A stretch of 64,000 nucleotides of DNA, from NCBI RefSeq assembly GCF_042651485.1, contig NZ_JBHSDH010000013.1:372001-436000 (forward strand). The letters are read 5' to 3'. The position numbers were made by a program, and so were the translations under genes. This document shows, one piece after another, positions 1-7,898 of the stretch. Below the pieces are notes generated by a model that was not told the origin of the DNA, did no database searches, and saw only the letters and a program-made list of their open reading frames with translations. Numbering within the stretch: the stretch's first letter is position 1; every line of letters begins with the position of its first letter. The DNA comes from Sphingorhabdus_B arenilitoris. GTDB lineage: Bacteria > Pseudomonadota > Alphaproteobacteria > Sphingomonadales > Sphingomonadaceae.

Positions 1-605
1 TCCAAGCTCAGATTGGCGGTTATTTCACACAATACAAGGATCGTTTAGCATCAGCGTTTGATCCAGATGCGAATATGGGCGAAGGGGCGGTCGTATTCCG
101 CAACCTCGGCCGCGTGGATAAATATGGTGTTGATGGCTCCATTGCTTACCGCCCGAATTCTAACATTTTGCTATATGTTTTTGGTTCAATAAATGAATCT
201 GAAATTAAGGAAGATGTTCAATCCGGGGTTGATGCGAATGACCAACCGCTGTTCCTTGCGACTGGTGGAAAGTCAGAATCTGGAACTCCTGACTATTCGT
301 TTGGTGCTCGCGGACAAGTTGCCTTTGGTGATTTTGAAATTGGTGCGCAGGTGAAACGTACTGGCCCACGCTGGGTGAATGATCTTAACCTTGATCGTGC
401 TCCAGCATATACAATCGTCGATTTTGATGCCCGCTGGACTTTGGGGCAGTTTGCTACTGGCGGCGATGTCGCGATCCAGTTTAACCTGACAAACTTATTC
501 GATGAATATTATGTCGGATTTTTTGGTGGTTCGCTTGACGGATTCGGTTTTGCCCAAATCGGCGCTCCGCGTGCAGGTAGTGTGTCTGTAATTATCGGGT
601 TCTAA
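1..605 (+). CDS. TonB-dependent receptor, C-terminal fragment
   Basis: This is the 3' end of an outer-membrane TonB-dependent receptor. The reading frame is open from base 3 with no start, so the gene begins before the window. About 200 residues remain. They alternate polar and aromatic residues like beta-barrel strands (GGYFTQY, YGVDGSIAYRP, DYSFGARGQV, FNLTNLFDEYYVG) and end in Phe, the usual C-terminal signature of outer-membrane barrels recognised by BAM. LTNLFDEYYVG is a typical late-barrel motif of the family. The plug and TonB box lie outside the window, so the substrate (iron chelate, vitamin, sugar) cannot be inferred. A strong terminator follows 15 bases after the stop. Confidence 0.85.
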   Translation, partial: QAQIGGYFTQYKDRLASAFDPDANMGEGAVVFRNLGRVDKYGVDGSIAYRPNSNILLYVFGSINESEIKEDVQSGVDANDQPLFLATGGKSESGTPDYSFGARGQVAFGDFEIGAQVKRTGPRWVNDLNLDRAPAYTIVDFDARWTLGQFATGGDVAIQFNLTNLFDEYYVGFFGGSLDGFGFAQIGAPRAGSVSVIIGF

Positions 606-620
606 ATAAAACAGATTTGG

Positions 621-657
621 AAAAAAGGCGGGGCTTGTTAAAGTTCCGCCTTTTTTT
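621..657 (+). terminator. Rho-independent terminator after the TonB receptor
   Basis: An 11-bp perfect stem (621-631 AAAAAAGGCGG with 646-656) encloses a 14-base loop, and the 3' arm ends in a run of seven T. The A/T part of the stem also lets it work in the opposite direction for the convergent mtgA. Confidence 0.85.
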
Positions 658-665
658 GGCTATTG

Positions 666-1367
666 TTATTTATAAATACAGCTATCGAGCCCGTCGCGTT
701 TCACGATGTTAATCCTCGCCGCGATGCTGTTGCCATAGCGGCGGGTGAAGCCCTTGGCTCCGTTCACGGCCCGTTTTTTGGGTGAGGGAAGGGCGGCTGC
801 AATTCGCGCGGCTTCTTGTTTAGTTAGGTTTTTCGCCGGTTTTTCGAAATAGCGCTGCGATCCTGCTTCGGCGCCATATGTGCCGATACCGGTTTCGGCG
901 ATGTTCAAATAGACTTCCATTATCCGGTGTTTGCCCCAGATTTTTTCGATGAGGAAGGTGAACCAGACCTCGGGGATTTTTCGAATATAGCGGCTGTAAC
1001 CGGTTCCTTGCCACAAAAAGGCATTTTTCGCTGTTTGCTGGCTAATCGTCGAACCGCCGCGTTTGCTGTTTCTGTTGGCATTTGTTTTGATTGCCTTTTC
1101 AATGGCTTCGCGGTCAAAGCCATCATGGCTGCAAAATTTGCTATCTTCTGCGGCGATTACTGCTCTCGCCATATTGGGCGATATGTCCGATAACGGTGTC
1201 CATTTGCGGGTTGCGCCATTGCTGTCGGTCAACATGGTGATCGTCGTTGGCACGGGCACGAATGCGTATAGGCACACCCACAGCACGCTACCGATGATGA
1301 AATAGAAAATAGTTTTGAAGCAAAAACGAAAAAAACGACGGGAAGGCGAAGGTTTTTCTGTGGTCAT
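666..1367 (-). CDS. mtgA: Monofunctional peptidoglycan glycosyltransferase MtgA
   Basis: This enzyme polymerises lipid II into glycan strands at the inner membrane without transpeptidase activity. The 233-residue product has the family's usual length. A single transmembrane anchor lies at about residues 15-37, followed by the GT51 domain. The first catalytic Glu is in AAEDSKF (E74). Other family motifs are GGSTISQQTAKN and IAETGIGTYGAEAGSQRYF. It lies 46 bases downstream of rpoH on the same strand and may be cotranscribed with it, and it converges on the TonB receptor. No penicillin-binding domain is present, which separates it from class A PBPs. Confidence 0.93.
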   Translation of the reverse strand: MTTEKPSPSRRFFRFCFKTIFYFIIGSVLWVCLYAFVPVPTTITMLTDSNGATRKWTPLSDISPNMARAVIAAEDSKFCSHDGFDREAIEKAIKTNANRNSKRGGSTISQQTAKNAFLWQGTGYSRYIRKIPEVWFTFLIEKIWGKHRIMEVYLNIAETGIGTYGAEAGSQRYFEKPAKNLTKQEAARIAAALPSPKKRAVNGAKGFTRRYGNSIAARINIVKRDGLDSCIYK

Positions 1368-1413
1368 TCGGATCGATTACCGCAGACCTTCGCCGCCGTC
1401 ATTATTTTTTCGC

Positions 1414-2325
1414 TTAGCTAGCCGGAAGCATCCGATTTTCACCAGCGATACGCAGCATCGCTTTTTGGAGTTTTTCAAACGCCCGCACTTCGATTTGGCG
1501 AACGCGTTCGCGGCTGACATTATAAACTTGGCTCAATTCTTCCAATGTCTTTGGATTATCGACCAAGCGCCGTTCGGCCAATATATGCTTTTCGCGGTCG
1601 TTCAAACCGTCCATCGCCTCTATCAGCATCTGGCTGCGCAGCCCGTCTTCTTGTGCGTCTGCCACACGTTCATCTTGCAATGGCTCGTCATCGACGAGCC
1701 AATCCTGCCACTGGCCGCCACTTTCGCCCTCGTCTCGCATAGGCACGTTCAGCGATGTATCGCCGCCCATCGCCATGCGGCGGTTCATATTGTTCACTTC
1801 CTCCTCGGACACGCCAAGGTCTTTCGCGATCTTTGCCAAAGCTTCGGGGTTTAAATCACCATCTTCAAAGGCTTCGAGGTTATTCTTCATACGGCGTAGG
1901 TTGAAGAATAGCTTTTTCTGTGCCGCGGTTGTGCCGATTTTTACAAGGCTCCAGCTGCGCAAGATAAATTCCTGCATCGATGCACGGATCCACCACATCG
2001 CATAGGTTGCGAGCCGAAATCCGCGATCAGGATCAAATTTCTTCACGCCTTGCATCAAACCGATATTGCCTTCGGATATAAGCTCCGAAACGGGCAAGCC
2101 ATAGCCGCGATACCCCATGGCGATCTTGGACACGAGTCGCAGGTGCGACGTAACCAATTGTTCAGCAGCTTTGGGGTCGCCATGTTCTTTATAGCGTTTG
2201 GCCAGCATGAATTCCTGTTCAGGCTTCAATACTGGAAATTTGCGGATCTCCGCCAAATAGCGGTTAAGGCTTTGGTCCCCCCCAAGGGCAGGGATTGTTG
2301 CCGGAACGTTTCTCGTCTCTGACAT
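1414..2325 (-). CDS. rpoH: RNA polymerase heat-shock sigma factor RpoH (sigma-32)
   Basis: This sigma factor directs RNA polymerase to heat-shock promoters. The 303 residues show region 2 (LVTSHLRLVSKIAMGYRGYG, then SEGNIGLMQGVKKFDPDRGF and TYAMWWIRASMQEFIL). The diagnostic RpoH box follows (QKKLFFNLR, about residues 137-145), and region 4 has its helix-turn-helix (TLEELSQVYNVSRERVRQIE). The RpoH box distinguishes it from RpoD, and the length is right for RpoH. The start ATG has a good site, GAGG, eight bases upstream. It is preceded by the co-oriented rluD after 75 bases, an order commonly seen in alphaproteobacteria. Confidence 0.97.
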   Translation of the reverse strand: MSETRNVPATIPALGGDQSLNRYLAEIRKFPVLKPEQEFMLAKRYKEHGDPKAAEQLVTSHLRLVSKIAMGYRGYGLPVSELISEGNIGLMQGVKKFDPDRGFRLATYAMWWIRASMQEFILRSWSLVKIGTTAAQKKLFFNLRRMKNNLEAFEDGDLNPEALAKIAKDLGVSEEEVNNMNRRMAMGGDTSLNVPMRDEGESGGQWQDWLVDDEPLQDERVADAQEDGLRSQMLIEAMDGLNDREKHILAERRLVDNPKTLEELSQVYNVSRERVRQIEVRAFEKLQKAMLRIAGENRMLPAS

Positions 2326-2400
2326 AATATTTCCTCATTTAGATGTTTCCCGCTAGGCCTCCCAATTAAGCACCTTTTGGCGAAACGGTTGTCTTCTATC

Positions 2401-3342
2401 TTATACGCGCAACTGAATTAACAGTTCCTGCATATCGTCAGGAAGGTTACTGGAGAAAGACAGTTTTTCTCCCGTAATAGGATGAATAAAGCCTAGTTTT
2501 GCGGCGTGCAAGGCTTGCCGTGCGAAAATGGATTGATTTGGTCCAATTTTATATGTTTTTTGTCGATTAGCATAAACGGGATCGCCAATTAGTGGGTGTC
2601 CTATATGCGCCATATGGACGCGAACCTGATGTGTGCGGCCTGTTTCCAACCTGCAACTGACCAGCGCGCATTTGTCCAATGCTTCCTCCATTTTGAAATG
2701 GGTAACGGCGTGGCGGCCCTTACCCTCGGGCAGAACTGCCATTTTTTTGCGGTCATGCGGCGCGCGGCCGATTTGCGTCCGGATTACCCCTGCGGGCGGG
2801 GCAGGGATGTTTTTGACGATTGCGAAATAGCGCCGGTCGATATCATGCGTAGCAAATAGCTTCGCCAGCCCCTCATGCGCTGCATCAGTTTTCGCAACGA
2901 CAAGCAAACCGGACGTATCCTTGTCAATCCGGTGAACGATGCCCGGACGCTCCACCCCGCCGATACCCGATAACGAACCTTTACAATGATGCAGCAGAGC
3001 GTTGACCAGGGTCCCATCGGCATGGCCGGCCGATGGATGGACCACCAGCCCTGCTGGTTTATTCACGACCAACAAATGGTCGTCCTCATACACAATTGGA
3101 ATATCAATATCCTGCGGTGCTGCCCGGTCCGGGCGTGCAGGTGGCAGCGTCAAGGTAAAAGGGCGATCCGCATATTTTTTGCTCGAACCGTCGGTCACGA
3201 TCTGTCCATCAACGCACAGCGCCCCGCCCGCGATCAATGCTTGCAGCCGCGCGCGGGAATATTCAGGCAGGGCCAGAGCCAATTCTCTGTCCAGCCTTCC
3301 GCCGCCGATCAGCCCGGTTAAGATGGTATTTTGATCCCCCAT
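2401..3342 (-). CDS. rluD: Ribosomal large subunit pseudouridine synthase, RluD type
   Basis: An RluA-family pseudouridine synthase that isomerises uridines in 23S rRNA; RluD acts on the helix 69 loop. It has an N-terminal S4 RNA-binding domain (RLDRELALALPEYSRARLQA, about residues 13-60), then the catalytic domain with motif VHRIDKDTSGLLVVAKT containing the nucleophilic Asp, and later GRTHQVRVHMAHIGHPLIGD. The length of about 313 residues suits RluD. The frame could also start at 3360, which would overlap the divergent gene. I prefer the Met at 3342, which puts the S4 domain at the usual distance. RluC or another RluA paralogue cannot be excluded by motif alone. Confidence 0.88.
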   Translation of the reverse strand: MGDQNTILTGLIGGGRLDRELALALPEYSRARLQALIAGGALCVDGQIVTDGSSKKYADRPFTLTLPPARPDRAAPQDIDIPIVYEDDHLLVVNKPAGLVVHPSAGHADGTLVNALLHHCKGSLSGIGGVERPGIVHRIDKDTSGLLVVAKTDAAHEGLAKLFATHDIDRRYFAIVKNIPAPPAGVIRTQIGRAPHDRKKMAVLPEGKGRHAVTHFKMEEALDKCALVSCRLETGRTHQVRVHMAHIGHPLIGDPVYANRQKTYKIGPNQSIFARQALHAAKLGFIHPITGEKLSFSSNLPDDMQELLIQLRV

Positions 3343-3349
3343 GGCGTAA

Positions 3350-3766
3350 ATGTGGGGCATGGCATTGTTCTTATCAAGTCAGCATCGAACACAATTGACC
3401 GATTTTGCGCGCGGTGCCTATCCTTATGAATGTTGCGGCCTGCTGCTTGGTGACGGGCAACAGGTGTTACGGCTGCTGCCTGCAAAGAATGTCGCCTCCG
3501 ACACCCGGTGTAATTTTGAAATTGATCCTGCCGTGCTGCTGTCGGTTCAAAAGGCGCAGCGTCAGGGCGGCCTGTCGCTACTCGGCTATTATCATTCCCA
3601 CCCCAATGGAAAAGCAGGGCCATCGATGACCGATGCCAAAATGGCATCGGCCGACGGCAAATATTGGCTGATCATCGCGCAGGATGAAGTGACTGCGTGG
3701 TCGGCGTCCCATAAAGGGAAGCTCTTTGGCCGGTTTGACGAAGTCGAAATAATTTTTCAAGGTTGA
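3350..3766 (+). CDS. JAMM/MPN (Mov34) domain metalloprotease-like protein
   Basis: A stand-alone JAB/MPN domain of 138 residues, probably a zinc isopeptidase or peptidase. The complete JAMM signature is visible: HSHPNGKAGPSMTD fits H-x-H-x7-S-x2-D exactly, and the upstream catalytic Glu lies in YPYECCGLLLG. Bacterial relatives cleave C-terminal extensions from sulfur-carrier proteins (the Mec+ family) or act in ubiquitin-like systems. No small carrier protein or E1-like gene is adjacent, so the substrate is unknown. Met at 3359 is an alternative start. It is divergent from rluD with almost no intergenic space and lies 57 bases before chpT. Confidence 0.85.
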   Translation: MWGMALFLSSQHRTQLTDFARGAYPYECCGLLLGDGQQVLRLLPAKNVASDTRCNFEIDPAVLLSVQKAQRQGGLSLLGYYHSHPNGKAGPSMTDAKMASADGKYWLIIAQDEVTAWSASHKGKLFGRFDEVEIIFQG

Positions 3767-3823
3767 AACCAGTGGATCAAGTGGCCATTAGGATCGCAAA
3801 TCTATATAAAAGAGCTTATAATC

Positions 3824-4474
3824 ATGCCCGACACCGATATTGATCTTGCCAGCCTGCTATGTTCGCGATTGTGCCACGACCTGCTTAGCCCTGTCGGCGC
3901 GATGAATAACGGCCTTGAATTGTTGGCCGACGAAAATGATCCTGAAATGCAGAAGCGCTGCTTGCAGCTATTGACTGATAGCGCAAAGTCCGCGGCAGAT
4001 AAGCTTAAATTTTTCCGTTTGGCCTTTGGCGCTGCCGGCGGCTTTGGTCCTTCGGTCGATCCGGCAGAGGCGAGGGCGGTGATTGAGCCGCTCGTCACCG
4101 GCAGCGGACGGACGCAGCTCATCTGGTCGGTTCCGTCGGAGTTGCTGTCAAAACGGGTGGTCAAAATTCTTTTGAATCTGGTGTTCATCGCCAATGATAT
4201 GCTGGTGCGCGGCGGCACATTATCGGTCGGAGCCGAAAATCGCGGCGAGGAACAGGAAATTGTAATCAGCGCAACTGGACCAAAAGTGATATTGGATGAC
4301 GCGATAAAGGCTGCGTTAGCGGGGAATTTGGAAGAGGATGCGATTGATTCTCGGACAGCAGCGGCGTGGATGGTTCGGGGCCTTGTGGTCCGTGATGGCG
4401 GCGTTTTGCAGCTCGCTGAACCTGATGCAGAAACAAAGATATTCGGAGCCATTATCCGCAGCCCGGCCGTATAA
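3824..4474 (+). CDS. chpT: Histidine phosphotransferase ChpT
   Basis: ChpT relays phosphate from the hybrid kinase CckA to the response regulators CtrA and CpdR, controlling the cell cycle and motility in alphaproteobacteria. The dimerisation helix carries LCSRLCHDLLSPVGAMNNGLE, where His18 is the predicted phospho-acceptor. The C-terminal half (about residues 90-216) resembles a histidine-kinase ATP-binding fold that has lost its nucleotide motifs, as known for ChpT. The length of 216 residues is normal. It sits just before the chemotaxis operon, a natural link between CtrA output and motility. Neither CckA nor CtrA is in this window, but a DivL homologue is encoded at 37.2 kb. Confidence 0.92.
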   Translation: MPDTDIDLASLLCSRLCHDLLSPVGAMNNGLELLADENDPEMQKRCLQLLTDSAKSAADKLKFFRLAFGAAGGFGPSVDPAEARAVIEPLVTGSGRTQLIWSVPSELLSKRVVKILLNLVFIANDMLVRGGTLSVGAENRGEEQEIVISATGPKVILDDAIKAALAGNLEEDAIDSRTAAAWMVRGLVVRDGGVLQLAEPDAETKIFGAIIRSPAV

Positions 4475-4526
4475 TCGCCGGCGAGAAAATTTCTATTGAT
4501 GCACAGGCAAGGCTGTAAACAGCTTT

Positions 4527-4534
4527 TTAACCAT
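4527..4534 (+). promoter_or_regulatory. Possible CtrA half-site upstream of cheA
   Basis: TTAACCAT lies 41 bases before the preferred cheA start. It matches the first half of the alphaproteobacterial CtrA site (TTAA-N7-TTAA, often TTAACCAT). No second TTAA is found at the right spacing, so this is at most a half-site and could be chance. Confidence 0.3.
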
Positions 4535-4575
4535 ATTTGTCCAAAGCTGATCCCGAACCAATTGGGGCCAGATTT

Positions 4576-6978
4576 ATGGACGACTTGTTAGAAGAATTTA
4601 TCGCTGAAACACGCGAAACGCTGGAGTTGCTGTCGGGGCAGCTGGTTCAGTGGGAAAAAGAGCCTGATGACCGGGGATTGGTCGACAGCGTATTTCGCTT
4701 CGTACACACGGTTAAGGGCAGTTGCGGCTTCCTCGATCTGCCTCGGCTGCTCCGGCTCAGCCATGCCGCAGAGGACTTGTTGAGCAGTGCGCGCGACGGC
4801 AATTTGTCGCCGACTACTGATCTCGTTACCGCCGTTCTGGCAGTTATCGACCGAATCTCAGATTTAACGGATGCATTGGAAAGTGGCCGTTCGGTTCACG
4901 ACAATGATGAAGAATTGATCGATGCAATGCTGGCCTTCATCCCGAAGGGCAGTGATGGCGATAGGGTTGGCACTGTGATCGACCCATCGGAAGCTGTTAA
5001 GCAAATGGCGGATATTGACCTTGAAATTGCCGACGGGATGGTTGGTAACCCCAAATCCCGGTCGGTCCGTGTATCCCTACAATTGCTAGACAAATTGATG
5101 AATGGCGTGTCGGATATGGTTCTGGCCCGGAACGAGGTTTCGCGTCAGCTGCGCAAATCGCATATAAATTCCGAACTGGATCACAGCTTTGGTCGGTTAT
5201 CGTCGTCGGTGGCTGAAATGCGTGATGCGGTGGGATTGATGCGGATGCAGCATATCGACCGGTTGTTTTCGTCCTTACCTCGGCTGCTGCGCGATATTTC
5301 GCAGGAGCTGGGCAAAGACATTGATTTGCAGATTGAAGGCAGCGAGGTCGAGGTTGACCGTGAAATGGTGGAGGCATTGCGCGATCCGTTGACGCATATC
5401 CTGCGCAATGCGGCTGATCATGGGATTGAAACAGCCGAAGAACGCAAGCGTTTGGGTAAAAGCCCCAATGGCCTCATCAAGATAACAGCGCGCCAATCGG
5501 GCAATCAGATCATGATCGAAATTGCCGATGATGGCCGCGGGATTGATCTTGAAAAATTGGCAACAAAAGCGATTTCAGCAAAATTGATTACAGCGGCCCA
5601 GTGGCAGAAAATGTCGGAAAAGGCCCAGCTTGCAACGATATTTATGCCGGGCCTGTCGACGGCTGAAACAGTCAGCTCTATTTCCGGGCGCGGCGTAGGG
5701 ATGGATGTTGTTAAAACCAATTTGCAGGCAATAGGCGGCACCATCGATCTCGAAAATTTCGAAGGGCATGGATTGAAAATGACTCTCCGCCTTCCGCTGA
5801 CCCTGTCCATCATTGCGGGCTTGTCGGTGAAGGTTGGCGATCAGATTTTCGGCATTTCGCGCAGTTCGGTTGTCGAAATATTATCTTTATCCAACAAAAA
5901 TGTGGAAATTGAAAATGTTGGCGGAACCAGCATCGCGCGCATTCGAGGCACCAGAATGCCCTATGCCAAAGCAGAGGAAATATTGGGGCTAGAGGCAGTT
6001 AAAAATGAAAAAGAGAGCAGCCGAACTCTGATCGTGATCCGGCCCGCCATTGGGGCGACCTTTGCGCTCGATGTTGCCGCTGTCATAGACAATGAGGAGC
6101 TGGTTGTGAAACCCGGTGCGCCGCTGGTTATGGCAACGGGGCTTTATGCTGGGGCATCTTTGCCAGACAATGGACGTCCGATGTTGTTACTGGATTCAAG
6201 CGGCCTAGCGGCTGCAATTGGCATTGATTTGCAAGACAAAGCCTATGCCGACGAACAGATGGTCAACGAGCAGGACAACAATAAAGACCGGTTGGCCGCG
6301 CTGTTGTTCATTGGCATTGATGGCAGAAAGTCGGCGATACGCCTGTCAGTGATTGACCGGATGGAAGATTTCCCTGTCGAAAAAATCAGCTTTTCCGGCG
6401 GAAAATTACGAGCGGCGTCGGATGGTGCGTTGATTGAAATATTCGGACTGGAAAAGGTGCCTGAGCAAGGTGATGTGCAAATGTTGCGCTTGTCTGATGG
6501 TTCTGACAGCAAATATCTCGCAGTGTCTGAGGTACTCGATATTTTTTCGATTCACGGCGACATTGTAACGAGCGCATTGCCCGATTTACATGAGGGGATT
6601 ATCCAAGTCGATGGCGAGATGATTGAGCTGATCAACCCGTTCCAATTTTTTGAAGATAGTCAAAGCAACCGATTTGGAAACGGAAAACGGCCATTATGTT
6701 ATGTCGAGGCCCGCGAAGATGATCTATGGGAACGGCGGATATTGGAACCGTTACTGATCGCTTCGGGATATCGCGTCAGCTATGATGCGGCAGACCGAGA
6801 CAAAGCCGAAGTTGTTTTGGGCAAAGAAGATAGCGATACGCCGGCCGATATAGATGGCCGTATGCTGCGGCTCCGGGACAGCAGCTTTGCGGCTCCCACC
6901 GCTCATCCCAGCATTTACCGTTATGACCGCGTTGGATTGATTTCTGCGATCGAACATAAATTGGCAGGAGGCCGCTAA
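4576..6978 (+). CDS. cheA: Chemotaxis histidine kinase CheA with extra C-terminal domains
   Basis: CheA autophosphorylates in response to chemoreceptors and feeds CheY and CheB. From the Met at 4576 (800 residues) the order is: HPt domain with phospho-His44 (RFVHTVKGSCGFLD); no obvious P2; dimerisation helices (about 175-215); ATPase domain (ILRNAADHGIE, ADDGRGID, GRGVGMDVV near 370); CheW-like domain. A second CheW-like domain spans about 570-700 (LLFIGIDGRKSAIRL to IIQVDGEMIELINPFQFF). A short tail after 704 looks like a receiver half without the phospho-Asp. A TTG at 4537 would add 13 residues, but the HPt domain begins naturally at 4576. Confidence 0.93.
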   Translation: MDDLLEEFIAETRETLELLSGQLVQWEKEPDDRGLVDSVFRFVHTVKGSCGFLDLPRLLRLSHAAEDLLSSARDGNLSPTTDLVTAVLAVIDRISDLTDALESGRSVHDNDEELIDAMLAFIPKGSDGDRVGTVIDPSEAVKQMADIDLEIADGMVGNPKSRSVRVSLQLLDKLMNGVSDMVLARNEVSRQLRKSHINSELDHSFGRLSSSVAEMRDAVGLMRMQHIDRLFSSLPRLLRDISQELGKDIDLQIEGSEVEVDREMVEALRDPLTHILRNAADHGIETAEERKRLGKSPNGLIKITARQSGNQIMIEIADDGRGIDLEKLATKAISAKLITAAQWQKMSEKAQLATIFMPGLSTAETVSSISGRGVGMDVVKTNLQAIGGTIDLENFEGHGLKMTLRLPLTLSIIAGLSVKVGDQIFGISRSSVVEILSLSNKNVEIENVGGTSIARIRGTRMPYAKAEEILGLEAVKNEKESSRTLIVIRPAIGATFALDVAAVIDNEELVVKPGAPLVMATGLYAGASLPDNGRPMLLLDSSGLAAAIGIDLQDKAYADEQMVNEQDNNKDRLAALLFIGIDGRKSAIRLSVIDRMEDFPVEKISFSGGKLRAASDGALIEIFGLEKVPEQGDVQMLRLSDGSDSKYLAVSEVLDIFSIHGDIVTSALPDLHEGIIQVDGEMIELINPFQFFEDSQSNRFGNGKRPLCYVEAREDDLWERRILEPLLIASGYRVSYDAADRDKAEVVLGKEDSDTPADIDGRMLRLRDSSFAAPTAHPSIYRYDRVGLISAIEHKLAGGR

Positions 6979-6979
6979 T

Positions 6980-7414
6980 ATGCAGTGCTTATATTTGATC
7001 GCTCGCATCGACGGTGCGCGCGTTGCAATTGAAAGCGACTTGGTGGAATCGGTTGTACATGTGAATGACATCGTACCCGTGCCAAAAAGCGATCCGGCCG
7101 TTGCAGGATTATTTGCTTTGCGTAGCCGCGTTCTCACGTTGATTGACAGCCAATATGTTGTGACCGGCGCATCGAAGCCGGTTGAGAAAAAATCACTAGC
7201 GATTATCGCTGAGATAGCCGGGCATCATTTCGGTTTGCTTGTCGAATCTGTCGAAGATGTGGTGACCATTGACACCACGCAGATTGAGAAAAATGTCTCC
7301 CCGCCGCCGAAATGGACGGGACTTGCCACAGCTTTGGTGCAGGTCAATGGGGAAATTGCGATGATTATCGATCCATCCCAATTGGTTGCCGGTGGTAAAG
7401 CGATGGCCGCTTAA
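6980..7414 (+). CDS. cheW: Chemotaxis coupling protein CheW
   Basis: CheW links chemoreceptors to CheA in the signalling array at the inner membrane. The 144-residue protein is a single CheW-like SH3-type domain: IARIDGARVAIESDLVESVV at the start, a GLFALRSRVLTLIDSQ core matching the family G-x-x-x-x-R-G-x-x-x-P-V-x-D-L pattern loosely, and GLLVESVEDVV plus VQVNGEIAMIIDPSQL at the end. The start codon follows the cheA stop after one base, so the two are almost certainly translated together. Confidence 0.9.
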   Translation: MQCLYLIARIDGARVAIESDLVESVVHVNDIVPVPKSDPAVAGLFALRSRVLTLIDSQYVVTGASKPVEKKSLAIIAEIAGHHFGLLVESVEDVVTIDTTQIEKNVSPPPKWTGLATALVQVNGEIAMIIDPSQLVAGGKAMAA

Positions 7415-7458
7415 GAACGGCACAAGATCAGCAAACAAAAATGTCAATTTGGGCAAAA

Positions 7459-7473
7459 TTAACCATTCGCTAA
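7459..7473 (+). promoter_or_regulatory. Candidate CtrA-binding site before cheY
   Basis: TTAA-CCATTCG-CTAA matches the CtrA consensus TTAA-N7-TTAA at seven of eight fixed bases and carries the favoured TTAACCAT first half. It lies 50 bases upstream of the cheY start, in the longest gap of the chemotaxis operon (109 bases), which suggests an internal promoter under CtrA. Direct binding is inference. Confidence 0.5.
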
Positions 7474-7523
7474 CGTCGGCAATATATCCCGATATCAGGA
7501 CATTTTGACAAGGTGGGTGCATA

Positions 7524-7886
7524 ATGAAAAACTGCTTGATAGTTGATGACAGCAAGGTGATCCGAAAGGTCGCTCGGCATATTTTGGAAACAATGGAATT
7601 TAATGTTTCTGAGGCTGCGGACGGTCAGGAAGCTTTGGACCATTGCAATGACAATACGCCGGATGTGATTTTGCTCGATTGGAATATGCCGATCATGAGC
7701 GGTATGGATTTTCTAAAAGCTTATCGAGCGGCTGCCGCATCATCGGCAAAAGTCATTTTTTGCACCACCGAAAACGGCATTGGGCATATTCAAGCTGCGA
7801 TTGCGGCGGGTGCCGATGAATATGTTATGAAGCCGTTTGATCGCGAGACATTAGAGGCAAAATTACAAATTGTTGGCTGCATCTAA
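7524..7886 (+). CDS. cheY: Chemotaxis response regulator CheY (single receiver domain)
   Basis: A stand-alone receiver of 120 residues that presumably carries the CheA signal to the flagellar motor. The acidic pair is in CLIVDDSK (Asp8, Asp9), the phospho-acceptor is Asp52 (VILLDWNMP), the switch Thr lies in FCTTEN, and the conserved Lys is in YVMKPFD. There is no output domain. It sits between cheW and cheB, which supports the chemotaxis role, although alphaproteobacteria can have several CheY proteins with separate roles. It is preceded by a CtrA-like site. The putative ribosome site AAGG lies about 10 bases before the ATG. Confidence 0.9.
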   Translation: MKNCLIVDDSKVIRKVARHILETMEFNVSEAADGQEALDHCNDNTPDVILLDWNMPIMSGMDFLKAYRAAAASSAKVIFCTTENGIGHIQAAIAAGADEYVMKPFDRETLEAKLQIVGCI

Positions 7887-7898
7887 GGCCGACTTACG

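Noticed and set aside
1315..1854. 179-residue plus-strand ORF opposite rpoH
   Set aside because: It is antisense to rpoH with no domain. The same reasoning discards the many ORFs antisense to mfd, cheA, addB and recG.
3802..4452. 216-residue minus-strand ORF opposite chpT
   Set aside because: It is low in complexity (Ser, Ala, Arg), has no homology signature, and is shadowed by the well-supported chpT.
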